The notes under the pieces were generated by a model, which worked only from the letters and a program-made list of their open reading frames with translations, made no database searches and was not told the origin of the DNA. Of a DNA stretch of 64,000 bases, positions 24,440 through 33,006 are shown one piece after another. Numbering within the stretch: the first letter of the stretch is position 1; each line of letters starts with the position of its first letter. A program made the position numbers and the translations under genes. Source of the DNA: FLUQ01 sp031551515 (GTDB lineage: Bacteria; Desulfobacterota; Desulfovibrionia; Desulfovibrionales; Desulfovibrionaceae); contig JAVBNL010000011.1 in NCBI GenBank assembly GCA_031551515.1, positions 62,001-126,000 of the forward strand, written 5' to 3'.

Positions 24440-27400
24440 GCATTTCGGAACTTTTCATCAAGCGGCCCGTGGCCACCATTCTGGTCATGTTCGCCATTCT
24501 GGTGGGCGGCGCCATCGGATACCGCATGCTGCCCGTGGCGGACCTGCCCACCGTCGACTTTCCCACCATTCAGGTCACGGCGGAACTTTCCGGCGCTAAC
24601 GCGGAGACCATGGCCTCTTCCGTTGCGACGCCCCTGGAAAAAGAATTTTCAACCATCGCGGGCATGGATTCCATGACCTCGGTCAACGGTCTGGGCACCA
24701 CGCGCATCACCTTGCAGTTCACGCTTGACCGCAACATCGACTCCGCAGCGCAGGACGTGCAGTCAGCCATCGCCCGCGCCCAGCGCCGCCTGCCTTCCGA
24801 CATGACCAACCCGCCCAGCTTTCGCAAAGTGAACCCGGCGGACGCCCCCATCTTTTACCTGGCCATCACTTCAAGCACCCTGCGCCTGTCGGATGTGACG
24901 GAATACGGTGAAAACTTTATCGGCCAGCGCCTTTCCATGATCAGCGGGGTGGCGCAGGTCATGGTTTACGGCTCGCAAAAATACGCGGTGCGGGCGGAAG
25001 TGGACCCGCAAGCGCTGGCGGCCAAGCAGGTGGGCATAGACGAAGTGGCCGAAGCGCTGCGCACGGGCAACGTCAACCTGCCCGTGGGCACCATGACCGG
25101 CCCTTCGACGGAATATACCATTCAAAGCTCCGGCAAGCTGATGGACGCGGCCGCGTACCGCCCGCTTATCGTGGCCTGGCGCAACGGCGCGCCGGTGCGT
25201 TTGCAAGAGGTCGGCCGGGTTGTCGACAGCGTGGAAAACGACCGCCGCCGCAACTGGTTTAACGGCGTGCCCGGCGTGACGCTGGCCATTCAGCGCCAGC
25301 CCGGCACAAACACCGTGGCCGTGGTGGACGCCATCAAGGCCATGCTGCCTTCCCTGCGCGCCCAGGTGCCCGCGGCCATAGACATGGTCGTTTCGTACGA
25401 CCGCTCGGTTTCCATCCGCGATTCGGTCGCGGACGTGAAATTCACCATGGCCCTGACCATCTGCCTGGTCATTCTGGTGATCTTCCTGTTCTTGCGCAAC
25501 GTCTCGGCCACGCTCATACCCAGTCTGGCCGTGCCCCTTTCCGTTGGCGGGGCCTTCGCCGTCATGCAGATGGCGGGATTTTCGCTGAACAACCTCTCGC
25601 TGATGGCGCTGACGCTATCGGTGGGCTTTGTGGTGGACGACGCCATCGTCATGCTTGAAAACATCGTACGCCACATGGAAGAGGGCAAAACCCGAATGCA
25701 GGCGGCGCTGGACGCGTCAAAAGAAATCGGCTTCACCATTCTTTCCATGACCCTGTCGCTGACCGCGGTCTTTATTCCCGTGCTGTTCATGGGCGGCATC
25801 GTGGGCCGGCTGTTTCACGAATTCGCCATCACCATCGCGGCGGCCATTCTGGTTTCCGGTTTCGTTTCCCTCAGCCTGACGCCCATGCTGTGCAGCCGCT
25901 TTTTGCGGCCCGTGGCCCACAACCAGATGCAGCAGGGTTTTTCCGGCCTGATGGAGCGTATTTTCGACAAATGGCTGGCGCTGTACCGCTACACCCTGGA
26001 AGTGGTGCTGCGCTTCAAATTCGTGGTGCTGCTGCTTTCATTCGGGGTGCTGGCCGTCACAGGTTGGCTGTTCAGCAGCGCGGCCAAAGGCTTTTTGCCC
26101 CTTGAAGACAACGGCAACATCGTCATTCAGACCGAGGGCCTGCAAGGCAGCTCGTTTGAAAATATGGCCAACCACCAGCAACAGCTGGCCAACATCATTG
26201 AGGCGGACCCCGCCACCAGATACTACATGTCCGTGGTGGGCGCTTCCGGCGGGCAGGTTTTCGGCAACTCCGGCTTCATGGTCATAAGCCTCAAAGACAA
26301 ATCAGAACGCAAAGACCACGCCACAGCCATCATCCGCCGCCTGCGGGCGAAATTCAACGAAGTGCCGGGCATCAAGGCCTACCCCATGATTCCCCCGCCC
26401 ATCCGCATCGGCGGCTCCAACACCAAGAGCCTGTATCAGTTCACCATGCAGAGCCCCAACACCGATGATTTGTATTCTCAGGCAACCGCCTTTCTGGACA
26501 AGGTACGCCTGCTGCCGCAGGTGGTGGACGTGGCCACCGACTTGCAGATACGCAACCCGGAAGTGCGCATCAAGATCAACCGCGACAAGGCTTCCGCCCT
26601 GGGCATTTCCGCAAAGCAGCTGGAAGACGCGCTCTCTTCCGCCTACAGCACGCGCGAAGTCAGCTCCATCCGCGCGGCCACCAACGATTATCCGGTCATC
26701 CTGACCGTGGAAAAACGCTTTCAGCGCAACCCGGAAGCCCTGAAACTGCTGGAAGTGCGCAGTTCCGTCTCCGGCAAGCTGGTGCCCCTTTCCACCCTGG
26801 TTGAAACCGATACCGGCGTCGGCCCTATGTCGGTGAACCACTCCGGCCAGTTGCCTTCCGTGACCATCTCGTTCAACCTGGCGCCCGGCTATTCGCTGGG
26901 CCAGGCCGTGGACGCGGTGAAAGAGCTGGCCGCGCATTCGCTGCCCGCATCCGTTTCTACGACCTTTCAGGGCACGGCCCAAGCCTTTCAGGAATCTTTC
27001 GCCAACCTCTGGATACTGCTGATTCTGGCCATTCTGGTCATTTATATCGTGCTGGGCATTTTGTACGAAAGCTTCATCCATCCGCTGACCATTCTCTCCG
27101 GCCTGCCCTCGGCCGGGGTGGGGGCGCTGGCGACCCTGGCCCTGTTCGGCAAGGATCTGGATATTTACGCCTTTGTGGGCATCATCATGCTGATCGGCAT
27201 CGTGAAAAAGAACGCCATCATGATGATCGACTTCGCCCTTGAAGCGCAGCGCAAAGAAAACCTCTCGCCGGAACAGGCCATTTTCGACGGGGCGCTGGTG
27301 CGTTTCCGGCCGATCATGATGACGACCATGGCCGCGCTGATGGGGACATTGCCCATCGCGCTGGGGCACGGCGCCGGCGCGGAAGCGCGCCAGCCGCTGG

Positions 27401-27567
27401 GCCTGGCGGTTGTCGGCGGGCTGATCGTGTCACAGCTTTTGACCCTGTACCTGACGCCGGTCTATTACGTGTATCTGGATAAATTCCAGTTCTGGCTCAT
27501 GCGCCGCTGCGGCATGAAGTGCGAAGAGCGCGGCGCGCCGTATGAGAAGCCCAAAAGGGCGTGGTAG
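24436..27567 (+). CDS. RND multidrug efflux permease (HAE1 family)
   Basis: A 1043-residue proton-driven inner-membrane pump of the AcrB/MdtB type. It starts MSISELFIKRPVATILVMF, with PVADLPTVDFPTIQVTAELSG in the porter domain. The proton-relay segment VGFVVDDAIVMLENI (two Asp in TM4) and the second-half LIGIVKKNAIMMIDFALEA (Lys of TM10) are intact. Twelve membrane segments and two large periplasmic loops are present. The start overlaps the adaptor stop (ATGA). Only one permease gene is present, so it probably works as a homotrimer. Substrates unknown. Confidence 0.96.
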   Translation: MSISELFIKRPVATILVMFAILVGGAIGYRMLPVADLPTVDFPTIQVTAELSGANAETMASSVATPLEKEFSTIAGMDSMTSVNGLGTTRITLQFTLDRNIDSAAQDVQSAIARAQRRLPSDMTNPPSFRKVNPADAPIFYLAITSSTLRLSDVTEYGENFIGQRLSMISGVAQVMVYGSQKYAVRAEVDPQALAAKQVGIDEVAEALRTGNVNLPVGTMTGPSTEYTIQSSGKLMDAAAYRPLIVAWRNGAPVRLQEVGRVVDSVENDRRRNWFNGVPGVTLAIQRQPGTNTVAVVDAIKAMLPSLRAQVPAAIDMVVSYDRSVSIRDSVADVKFTMALTICLVILVIFLFLRNVSATLIPSLAVPLSVGGAFAVMQMAGFSLNNLSLMALTLSVGFVVDDAIVMLENIVRHMEEGKTRMQAALDASKEIGFTILSMTLSLTAVFIPVLFMGGIVGRLFHEFAITIAAAILVSGFVSLSLTPMLCSRFLRPVAHNQMQQGFSGLMERIFDKWLALYRYTLEVVLRFKFVVLLLSFGVLAVTGWLFSSAAKGFLPLEDNGNIVIQTEGLQGSSFENMANHQQQLANIIEADPATRYYMSVVGASGGQVFGNSGFMVISLKDKSERKDHATAIIRRLRAKFNEVPGIKAYPMIPPPIRIGGSNTKSLYQFTMQSPNTDDLYSQATAFLDKVRLLPQVVDVATDLQIRNPEVRIKINRDKASALGISAKQLEDALSSAYSTREVSSIRAATNDYPVILTVEKRFQRNPEALKLLEVRSSVSGKLVPLSTLVETDTGVGPMSVNHSGQLPSVTISFNLAPGYSLGQAVDAVKELAAHSLPASVSTTFQGTAQAFQESFANLWILLILAILVIYIVLGILYESFIHPLTILSGLPSAGVGALATLALFGKDLDIYAFVGIIMLIGIVKKNAIMMIDFALEAQRKENLSPEQAIFDGALVRFRPIMMTTMAALMGTLPIALGHGAGAEARQPLGLAVVGGLIVSQLLTLYLTPVYYVYLDKFQFWLMRRCGMKCEERGAPYEKPKRAW

Positions 27568-27590
27568 GAAAAGAATCCATTTATACCTGA

Positions 27591-27632
27591 CGAAATCGTC
27601 CGGCGTGGTTGCGCCGGACGGTTTCGGTTTTA
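27591..27632 (+). terminator. Intrinsic terminator of the HD-GYP/RND operon
   Basis: A 15-bp stem (27591-27605 with 27612-27626, one G-T wobble) and 6-nt loop, followed by GTTTTA. It begins 24 nt after the permease stop. Confidence 0.75.
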
Positions 27633-27729
27633 CGGGGGAATTCGATTGGACATTCCCGGCCGCCCGGTTCATAACAGCCGGGTATCGGCCCGTGTATCGC
27701 AACGCTTCTTTTGACCCGAGGACCGCATC

Positions 27730-28416
27730 ATGCCGTTGAAGCGCCCTTCTTTTTCCAGCGCACGCACCCCGCGCATCCGCGCCGTTGTTTACGCCGTTTG
27801 CGCGGCCTGCTTCCTGCTGCTTTGCGCAGCGCCCGGCCCGGTCCACGCGGCCCCGGCGGGTGAGCCCTCCGCTTCTTCCCCCGCGTCCACCCCGCAGGCC
27901 GTTACCCGCGACTTCTTCGCCTATCTGCTCAGGCCCAAGACCGATATCTTGCACGACAAAGACGCGCAGCAGCGCTGGCTTTCCGAAACGCTGCGCAAGT
28001 CGCTGAATTCCGCCGCGCAGGCCGTGGCAAAAGCCAGAAAGCTGCCCGGCGTTGACGGGCCGGACCCGGCCATGCCGGACAACGGCACCTTTCTTGATTC
28101 CTGGGATCTTCTTACCCAATGCGCCGTGCGGGAGGGTAAAACGCAGGAACTCCCCATGCCGGGCGTCAAAAAGCAAGGTGTCTTTACGCGGGTGAGCGTG
28201 TTCTGCCGCTGGGGAGAAAAGACCAACTACCCCGGCCTTACGCGCGCGGGAACGGTGATCTTGGTCCCACAGGCAGGGTCCTGGCGCATCAAAGATATCG
28301 TGTGGGAGACCAACGAATATGCCGACGCTGAAAGTGTCGCCCGCTCCCTTCTGATGCTGAAAAACCAGTCCGAGCAACTGGCGGAAGAAATGAAACCGCC
28401 CGCCAAAAAACGATGA
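27730..28416 (+). CDS. Secreted protein of unknown function
   Basis: 228 residues. A basic N-terminus and hydrophobic core (VVYAVCAACFLLLCAAPGPVHA) make a signal peptide cut near residue 40. The mature part has an Ala/Ser/Pro linker, then TRDFFAYLLRPKTDILHDKDAQQRWLSETL and later GSWRIKDIVWE, a pattern seen in DUF3828-like periplasmic domains; this likeness is weak. The C-terminus is charged. The gene after it begins 8 nt later with its ribosome site overlapping this stop, so they are probably one operon. Confidence 0.7.
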   Translation: MPLKRPSFSSARTPRIRAVVYAVCAACFLLLCAAPGPVHAAPAGEPSASSPASTPQAVTRDFFAYLLRPKTDILHDKDAQQRWLSETLRKSLNSAAQAVAKARKLPGVDGPDPAMPDNGTFLDSWDLLTQCAVREGKTQELPMPGVKKQGVFTRVSVFCRWGEKTNYPGLTRAGTVILVPQAGSWRIKDIVWETNEYADAESVARSLLMLKNQSEQLAEEMKPPAKKR

Positions 28417-28424
28417 GGTAAGCC

Positions 28425-29183
28425 ATGACCCTGAAAGAAAAAATCCTGTCCGGCAAACGCGTGCACGGCGCCATGCTGCGCGTGTCGCGCAACCCCGGCG
28501 TGTGCATGCTGGCCAAAAACGCGGGCCTCGATTTCGTCATGTTCGACTGCGAACAGGCCGCCTACAGCTTTGAAACGCTGCACGACATGTTCGTCATGTG
28601 CAACGCCCTGGGCCTGGCCGGCTGGATTCGCGTGCCCGCGAACGGCAGAGAGCACGTTTCCCGCTCGCTCGATTGCGGGGCCAAAGGCGTGATGGTGCCC
28701 ATGCTGGAAGATGCGGAAAGCGCGCGCGAACTGGCCCGCTGCGCCAAGTTCGCGCCCCTTGGGGAGCGCGGCTACGGCGCGGGCGGGGCCAACACCGGCT
28801 ATGTGCAGGGCGGCAAGCATGCCGAGGTCATGGCGCGGGCCAACGCGGAAGTGCTGGCCATCGCCCAGATAGAAACGCGAACCGGCGTGGATAACGCCGC
28901 GTCAATCGCGGCCGTGCCGGGCATAGACTCGCTGCTGGTGGGGCCCAACGATCTTTCCGTATCCTTGGGGGTTCCCGGCGATTTGATGAACCCGGTGATG
29001 CTTGAGGCCATCGGGCACGTGGCGGAAGCCTGCCGCAAAGAGGGCAAAGTTTTCGGCCTGACCGGCGGGGTAAAACTGCTGGCGCATTTCAAGGACCGCA
29101 CCGGTATCATTCTGGGGCGGAGTGACACGGATATGCTGGCGGAGAGTTTCGCCAGGATGTTGGCGGAATACGAAAGCATGTAA
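28425..29183 (+). CDS. HpcH/HpaI-family aldolase
   Basis: 252-residue class II pyruvate aldolase. FVMFDCEQAAYSFE, GAKGVMVPMLEDAESAREL, IAQIETRTGVDNAASIAAVPGIDSLLVGPNDLSVSLG are the conserved barrel strands, with the Glu of QIE and Asp of PNDLS as metal ligands and Arg of WIRVP for pyruvate. It should cleave or form 2-keto-3-deoxy sugar acids or 4-hydroxy-2-oxoheptanedioate. The usual His of the EH motif is replaced: DCEQAAYS has Gln where many members have His, so activity may differ. Not a citrate lyase beta subunit by length or motifs. Confidence 0.88.
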   Translation: MTLKEKILSGKRVHGAMLRVSRNPGVCMLAKNAGLDFVMFDCEQAAYSFETLHDMFVMCNALGLAGWIRVPANGREHVSRSLDCGAKGVMVPMLEDAESARELARCAKFAPLGERGYGAGGANTGYVQGGKHAEVMARANAEVLAIAQIETRTGVDNAASIAAVPGIDSLLVGPNDLSVSLGVPGDLMNPVMLEAIGHVAEACRKEGKVFGLTGGVKLLAHFKDRTGIILGRSDTDMLAESFARMLAEYESM

Positions 29184-29310
29184 GAATTATGCTCCCGGTT
29201 TTTTGGCAAAACGGGTCCCGGTGTAGGCTGGGACTCGTTTTTTCTGTAGTTGGTCCGCCTTCCCGGCGGGGGCAAAAGGAGGGTGGCGACGCCGCCCCCC
29301 TCCTTCTGAA
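29184..29310 (+). repeat. Tandem-hairpin repeat family B, copy 1
   Basis: Starts right at the aldolase stop codon. First hairpin at 29209-29243 is an intrinsic terminator. Then a 20-bp conserved core TTGGTCCGCCTTCCCGGCGG at 29250-29269, then a second hairpin (GGAGGGTGGCG with CGCCGCCCCCCTCC). Other copies: 37858-38000, 38386-38517, and a half copy at 38526-38594. Up to 29400 nothing coding is seen. Confidence 0.8.
29209..29243 (+). terminator. Intrinsic terminator inside repeat B1
   Basis: Stem AAACGGGTCCC (29209-29219) pairs with GGGACTCGTTT (29230-29240) with one G-T wobble and a 10-nt loop, followed by a run of T. It ends the aldolase transcript. Confidence 0.8.
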
Positions 29311-29400
29311 TCCACCCCCGCGTTTCGCCGGTGGGCACAGCAAGCGCCCTCCGGCACGATACGGGAAGGCGCTTGCAAGCAACCGGAAGCATCACTTTTA

Positions 29401-30585
29401 CTAACTCTCTTTGCGTAACCTGGCGAACCCTTCGTCCAAATCCCGCTTCAGATCATCCACATCTTCCAGCCCGATCTGCAAGCGCAGGGCAATGCCGCCG
29501 GGCTTCCACTCCGTAGCCGTGCGGTACGCACTGCAATCAAAAGCCGTGATCAGGCTTTCGAACCCGCCCCAGGAATAGCCCATGCCGAACAGCTCCATGT
29601 TGTCCAGCATGGCGGCCAGGCCCTTGCGCGTGCATTTTCCGTCCAGGATGACGGAAAACAGCCCGGATGAACCCGTGAAATCGCGCTTCCAGAATTCATG
29701 CCCGGGGCAGCTTGCAAAAGCCGGGTGCAGCACTTTCGCCACCTCAGAGCGCCCTTGCATCCAGGCCGCCATTTCCAGGCCGCGCTTTTCCGCTTCTTTC
29801 AGGCGCAGATGCATGGTGCGAAGGCCGCGCAGCGCCAAAAAGCAGTCTTCAGCGCCCGGCAGCATGGCCATGCTGTCATAAGTGGCGCGCAATTTGGGCC
29901 ACAAGGCTTCGCTGGCCGTGACCAGGCCCATCAACAGGTCCGAATGCCCGCCCAGGTATTTGGTGCCCGCTTCCAGCGAAATATCGCAACCCTTTTCATG
30001 CGCCTTGAAAAAGAGCGGCGTGGCCCAGGTGTTGTCGATGATGGTCGTTATGCCGCGCTGTTTCGCAACCCCTGTTATGGCCGGAACATCTTGCACCTCA
30101 AAGCTTTGCGAGCCGGGCGCCTCCAAAAAAATCGCGGTGGTTTGCGGGCGGATCAGCCCCGCTATGCTCGCGCCGATCATGGGGTCATAGTATGTGGTTT
30201 CCACGCCGAAACGGCGCAGCAGGCCGTTGCAAAAATTACGCGTGGGCCGGTACACGCTGTCGGTGACCAGCAGATGGTCCCCGGCTTTCAGGGCCGCGAA
30301 CAGGGCCAGGGCGATGGCCCCCAGGCCGGAAGGGGCCATGACCGTGCCCGCCGAGCCCGAAAGTTTGGTCCAGGCTTCCTCAAGGTTGGCGATGGTCGGC
30401 GTGCCCGCCGTGCCGTAAGCGAAACGCGCGCGGCGCTGCTCCAGGTCGTCCAGGGTTTTGAACACAACGGTGGAACCCCGGTACACCGGGCTGTTGACGA
30501 AACCCGCCTGCAAAGCGGGGTCGCGGCCCAGCATCGTCACCTGCGTGCCCGCTCCGTACCGGGAAATGTCTTTTTTTGACGCCAT
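29401..30585 (-). CDS. metC: Cystathionine beta-lyase
   Basis: 394-residue PLP enzyme of the Cys/Met metabolism family, cleaving cystathionine to homocysteine, ammonia and pyruvate. NSPVYRGSTVVF and FAYGTAGTPTIANLEEAW are N-terminal blocks; IIDNTWATPLFFK binds PLP by Asp; SLEAGTKYLGGHSDLLMG holds the Schiff-base Lys; WGGFESLI and ALRLQIGLEDVDDLKRDL close the fold, all typical of the MetC group rather than MetB. I start at the ATG reading MASKKDIS after GCGAGG; the frame stays open far upstream but has no family features there. Confidence 0.92.
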   Translation of the reverse strand: MASKKDISRYGAGTQVTMLGRDPALQAGFVNSPVYRGSTVVFKTLDDLEQRRARFAYGTAGTPTIANLEEAWTKLSGSAGTVMAPSGLGAIALALFAALKAGDHLLVTDSVYRPTRNFCNGLLRRFGVETTYYDPMIGASIAGLIRPQTTAIFLEAPGSQSFEVQDVPAITGVAKQRGITTIIDNTWATPLFFKAHEKGCDISLEAGTKYLGGHSDLLMGLVTASEALWPKLRATYDSMAMLPGAEDCFLALRGLRTMHLRLKEAEKRGLEMAAWMQGRSEVAKVLHPAFASCPGHEFWKRDFTGSSGLFSVILDGKCTRKGLAAMLDNMELFGMGYSWGGFESLITAFDCSAYRTATEWKPGGIALRLQIGLEDVDDLKRDLDEGFARLRKES

Positions 30586-30629
30586 GCCATCCTCGCTTGT
30601 TTGAAGCGCCATCATGACCTTTCTCGCGC

Positions 30630-30645
30630 TGTGACGCAAGTCACA
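30630..30645. promoter_or_regulatory. Crp/HcpR-type operator
   Basis: TGTGACGCAAGTCACA is an exact TGTGA-N6-TCACA palindrome, the Crp-type consensus also used by HcpR in Desulfovibrio. It sits between divergent metC (start 45 nt away) and the secreted-protein gene at 30739, so it could control either. Confidence 0.65.
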
Positions 30646-30738
30646 GCCTTTTTCCAGGGTTTTTCCTATAGCCGGGAATAACAAACTATAACGCGCCGCG
30701 CGATGCCGCGCGAAACAACCGCAACCAAAGGATACGCC

Positions 30739-31239
30739 ATGACCCGCCGCATCATCCTGCCTCTCTTCGTCCTGCTCTTGCTGAGCGCGGCCGCCGCTTC
30801 CGCCGCGCAGCCCGGCAAAGCCCCGGCCAGCCCCGTGATCGTTGAAGGCTACACCCTCGGCATGCCGCTGAAAGACCTTGAAGCCAGGGCCGCCAAAGAC
30901 GGCCTGACCGTGGCCAACAAAGCCGCCATTGACAGCAAGTACACCCAGATCGTCTTTCAGGGCAAATTGCAGGGTTTTTCCAAGGCCATGCTGTACACGG
31001 TGGTGGCCGGCGGCAAGCTGGTGAACATGACCTTTCAGGTCAATGCGATGAACGATGCGGAAAAGGCGGCCATCAAGACGAGGAGCGCCGCGCTGCTGAA
31101 AGAATGGCAAGGCGCGTTCCGCACCGAGCCCGAATCGCCGCTGAAAACCATGAGGAAGTGGGTATTCGCCGACAGGGACTACACACTGTTTTGGGAAAAA
31201 GACAACTCCGTCATGTCCACCTCGGTCAGAATTCCCTGA
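30739..31239 (+). CDS. Small secreted protein of unknown function
   Basis: 166 residues. Residues 1-23 form a signal peptide ending SAAAASAA. The mature protein has VIVEGYTLGMPLKDLEARA, KYTQIVFQGKLQGF and KLVNMTFQVNAMNDAEK, a compact alpha/beta pattern reminiscent of small periplasmic domains that start with a 'G-x-x-L-G-M' helix, but I recognise no named family. CAAAGGA precedes the ATG at 30739. A Crp-type palindrome lies about 95 nt upstream. Confidence 0.7.
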   Translation: MTRRIILPLFVLLLLSAAAASAAQPGKAPASPVIVEGYTLGMPLKDLEARAAKDGLTVANKAAIDSKYTQIVFQGKLQGFSKAMLYTVVAGGKLVNMTFQVNAMNDAEKAAIKTRSAALLKEWQGAFRTEPESPLKTMRKWVFADRDYTLFWEKDNSVMSTSVRIP

Positions 31240-31273
31240 TCAAGGCGCTGCAAAAAAAAGAGGAACCGCCTTT

Positions 31274-31350
31274 TGATATGCCCCCATCAGAGTAGACAAT
31301 GGTAGAGAGGCCACATAGGCTAACCATTGTAACCTGATGGGGGCATATCA
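31274..31350. mobile_element. 77-bp MITE-like element with IS3-type ends
   Basis: Both ends begin TGATATGCCCCCATCAG (17 nt identical, inverted), and CAATGGT recurs further in on each side. It is flanked by TTT at 31271-31273 and 31351-31353, a possible 3-bp target duplication. TG...CA ends with CCCCCA are usual in IS3-family elements. There is no ORF. It could also fold as a long hairpin and end transcription between the convergent genes here. Confidence 0.6.
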
Positions 31351-31365
31351 TTTCGCGGCTCTTTT

Positions 31366-32889
31366 TCATTCTCCTGTGCCGAAAGGAAAGCGCACTCGCG
31401 CCGGGCCTTCGATAACCGGCGCGCCGATGCGTTCGGCAATGGCCCGCAGCATGCCCTTGAAAACCAGGCTGTGAAAGGGGGATACCGCATACCAATACGC
31501 CCGGCCCGGCAGCCCGGCCGGTCTGAAATACAGGCTCAGCACCAGTTCGGTGCCGTTTTGCGCGGCCGCCTCTTCACGCGGGTTTACGCGCAAATCCAAA
31601 AGTCCTTCGCCCGGCAGGCGCATCTCGGTGAACAGCAACAATCGTTTTTGCGGCTGTATGTCCAGCACCCGCCAGAAATCGAGCCCGTCGCCCACGGAAA
31701 GCTGCTCCGTACTGCGCCTGCCCCGGTGCGCGCCGGGGCCGCCAGCCAGCTTGTCCATAAGGCCGCGCAGCCGCCAGAGCAGGTTGTTGCTGTACCAGCC
31801 TGTTGAGCCGCCGATATGCGCGATCATGTTCCAGACCGCATCCGCTTGCGCATCCAGGCGCATGGCGTAGGCGTCGTTGTATATGGCGGAAGAGGCGTAG
31901 CGCGCGTCCCCGCGCACAACCCACTCCGGCACCGGGGGCAGGCCCGCGTCAAACCAGCTGCTTTTGGTGGACTGGTGCCGCACGTGCCCCAGCGCCCGGT
32001 CCATGGCCAGGCGTATGGGGGCGAGATCGTGCGGTATGATTTCGCGAATGCGGTTTTCACTGCAAACAACCTCGTTGCGCATGCCCGCGATCAGGGGTTT
32101 GGCCAGCGCGCCGGGTATGGGCGTGACCAGGCTGACCCAGGCGGCTGAAAGGCCCAGCGGCAAGCCGAAAAAGGGTATGAACAGCCGTTTTTTCAGCCCG
32201 GCCGCGGCCGCGTACAGGCGAAAAAGATCAAGGTAGCTGAGAATGTCGGGCCCGCCGATGTCATAGGTCTGTCCGGCGGTTTCCGGGTGTTCAAGCACGC
32301 CGGCCAGATAAACCAGGGTATCGGTGATGGATATGGGCTGCGTGCGCACGCGGGTCCACTTGGGGGTAACCATGACCGGCAGCCGCTCTACCAGCCAGCG
32401 GATCATCTCAAAAGAGGCGGAACCCGCCCCGATGATCTGGGCCGCGCGCAGCGTGGTCAGGGGCACATCGGAAAGGGAGAGTATCTCCGCCACTTCCGCC
32501 CGCGAACGCAAATGAGGCGAAAGATCGGGGTCGTCTGGCACAAGGCCCGAGAGGTAGACCAGCCGCTTCACGGAAGAGCCTTTCAGCGCCCTGACCATGT
32601 TGCAGGCGGCTTTGCGGTCCGCGTCGCTGAAATCTTCGTAGCGCTCTTCCATGCAATGAACCAGGTAGCACACGGCCCTGCAGCCCTCTATGGCCCGGCG
32701 CACGCTGGCAAGGTCGTGCATGTCGCCCTGCACCACCTCAAGAGAGGCATGCGCGCCCCAGGGGCGCGAACGCACCTTGCGTTCGCTGCGCGACAGCGCG
32801 CGCACCCGGTAACCCTTTTGCAGCAGGATGGGAACAAGGCGGCCGCCCACATAGCCCGTGGCCCCGGCCACCAGCACAGGTCCGTCCAT
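31366..32889 (-). CDS. SDR/NmrA-type NAD(P)-binding protein with C-terminal DUF2867
   Basis: 507 residues. Residues 1-300 are an atypical short-chain dehydrogenase: VLVAGATGYVGGRLVPILLQ is the GxxGxxG nucleotide site, with RALSRSERK, DMHDLASVRRAIEG and TTLRAAQIIGAGSASFEMIRWLVERLP as in NAD(P)-binding epimerase-like proteins. The rest (about 330-500) has GSTGWYSNNLLWRLRGLMDKL and GRAYWYAVSPFHSLVF, features of DUF2867. The frame is open upstream, but the ATG at 32889 follows AGGAGGAA and begins the Rossmann strand. Role unknown; perhaps envelope or quinone-related redox. Confidence 0.87.
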   Translation of the reverse strand: MDGPVLVAGATGYVGGRLVPILLQKGYRVRALSRSERKVRSRPWGAHASLEVVQGDMHDLASVRRAIEGCRAVCYLVHCMEERYEDFSDADRKAACNMVRALKGSSVKRLVYLSGLVPDDPDLSPHLRSRAEVAEILSLSDVPLTTLRAAQIIGAGSASFEMIRWLVERLPVMVTPKWTRVRTQPISITDTLVYLAGVLEHPETAGQTYDIGGPDILSYLDLFRLYAAAAGLKKRLFIPFFGLPLGLSAAWVSLVTPIPGALAKPLIAGMRNEVVCSENRIREIIPHDLAPIRLAMDRALGHVRHQSTKSSWFDAGLPPVPEWVVRGDARYASSAIYNDAYAMRLDAQADAVWNMIAHIGGSTGWYSNNLLWRLRGLMDKLAGGPGAHRGRRSTEQLSVGDGLDFWRVLDIQPQKRLLLFTEMRLPGEGLLDLRVNPREEAAAQNGTELVLSLYFRPAGLPGRAYWYAVSPFHSLVFKGMLRAIAERIGAPVIEGPARVRFPFGTGE

Positions 32890-33006
32890 AGATTCCTCCT
32901 GTATATCGACCGTAGCAACCGGGTCGGGCCAAGGCAAGCCTGTTGAACACAACGGGCGGGCGGGGTACTATGCTTTTTCCCACTCCCCCCAACCCTGGAG
33001 AAAAAC

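Noticed and set aside
28425..29183. Citrate lyase beta subunit (CitE), to pair with the CitG-like gene
   Set aside because: Length and motifs fit the shorter HpcH/HpaI aldolases, and the genes are 20 kb apart.
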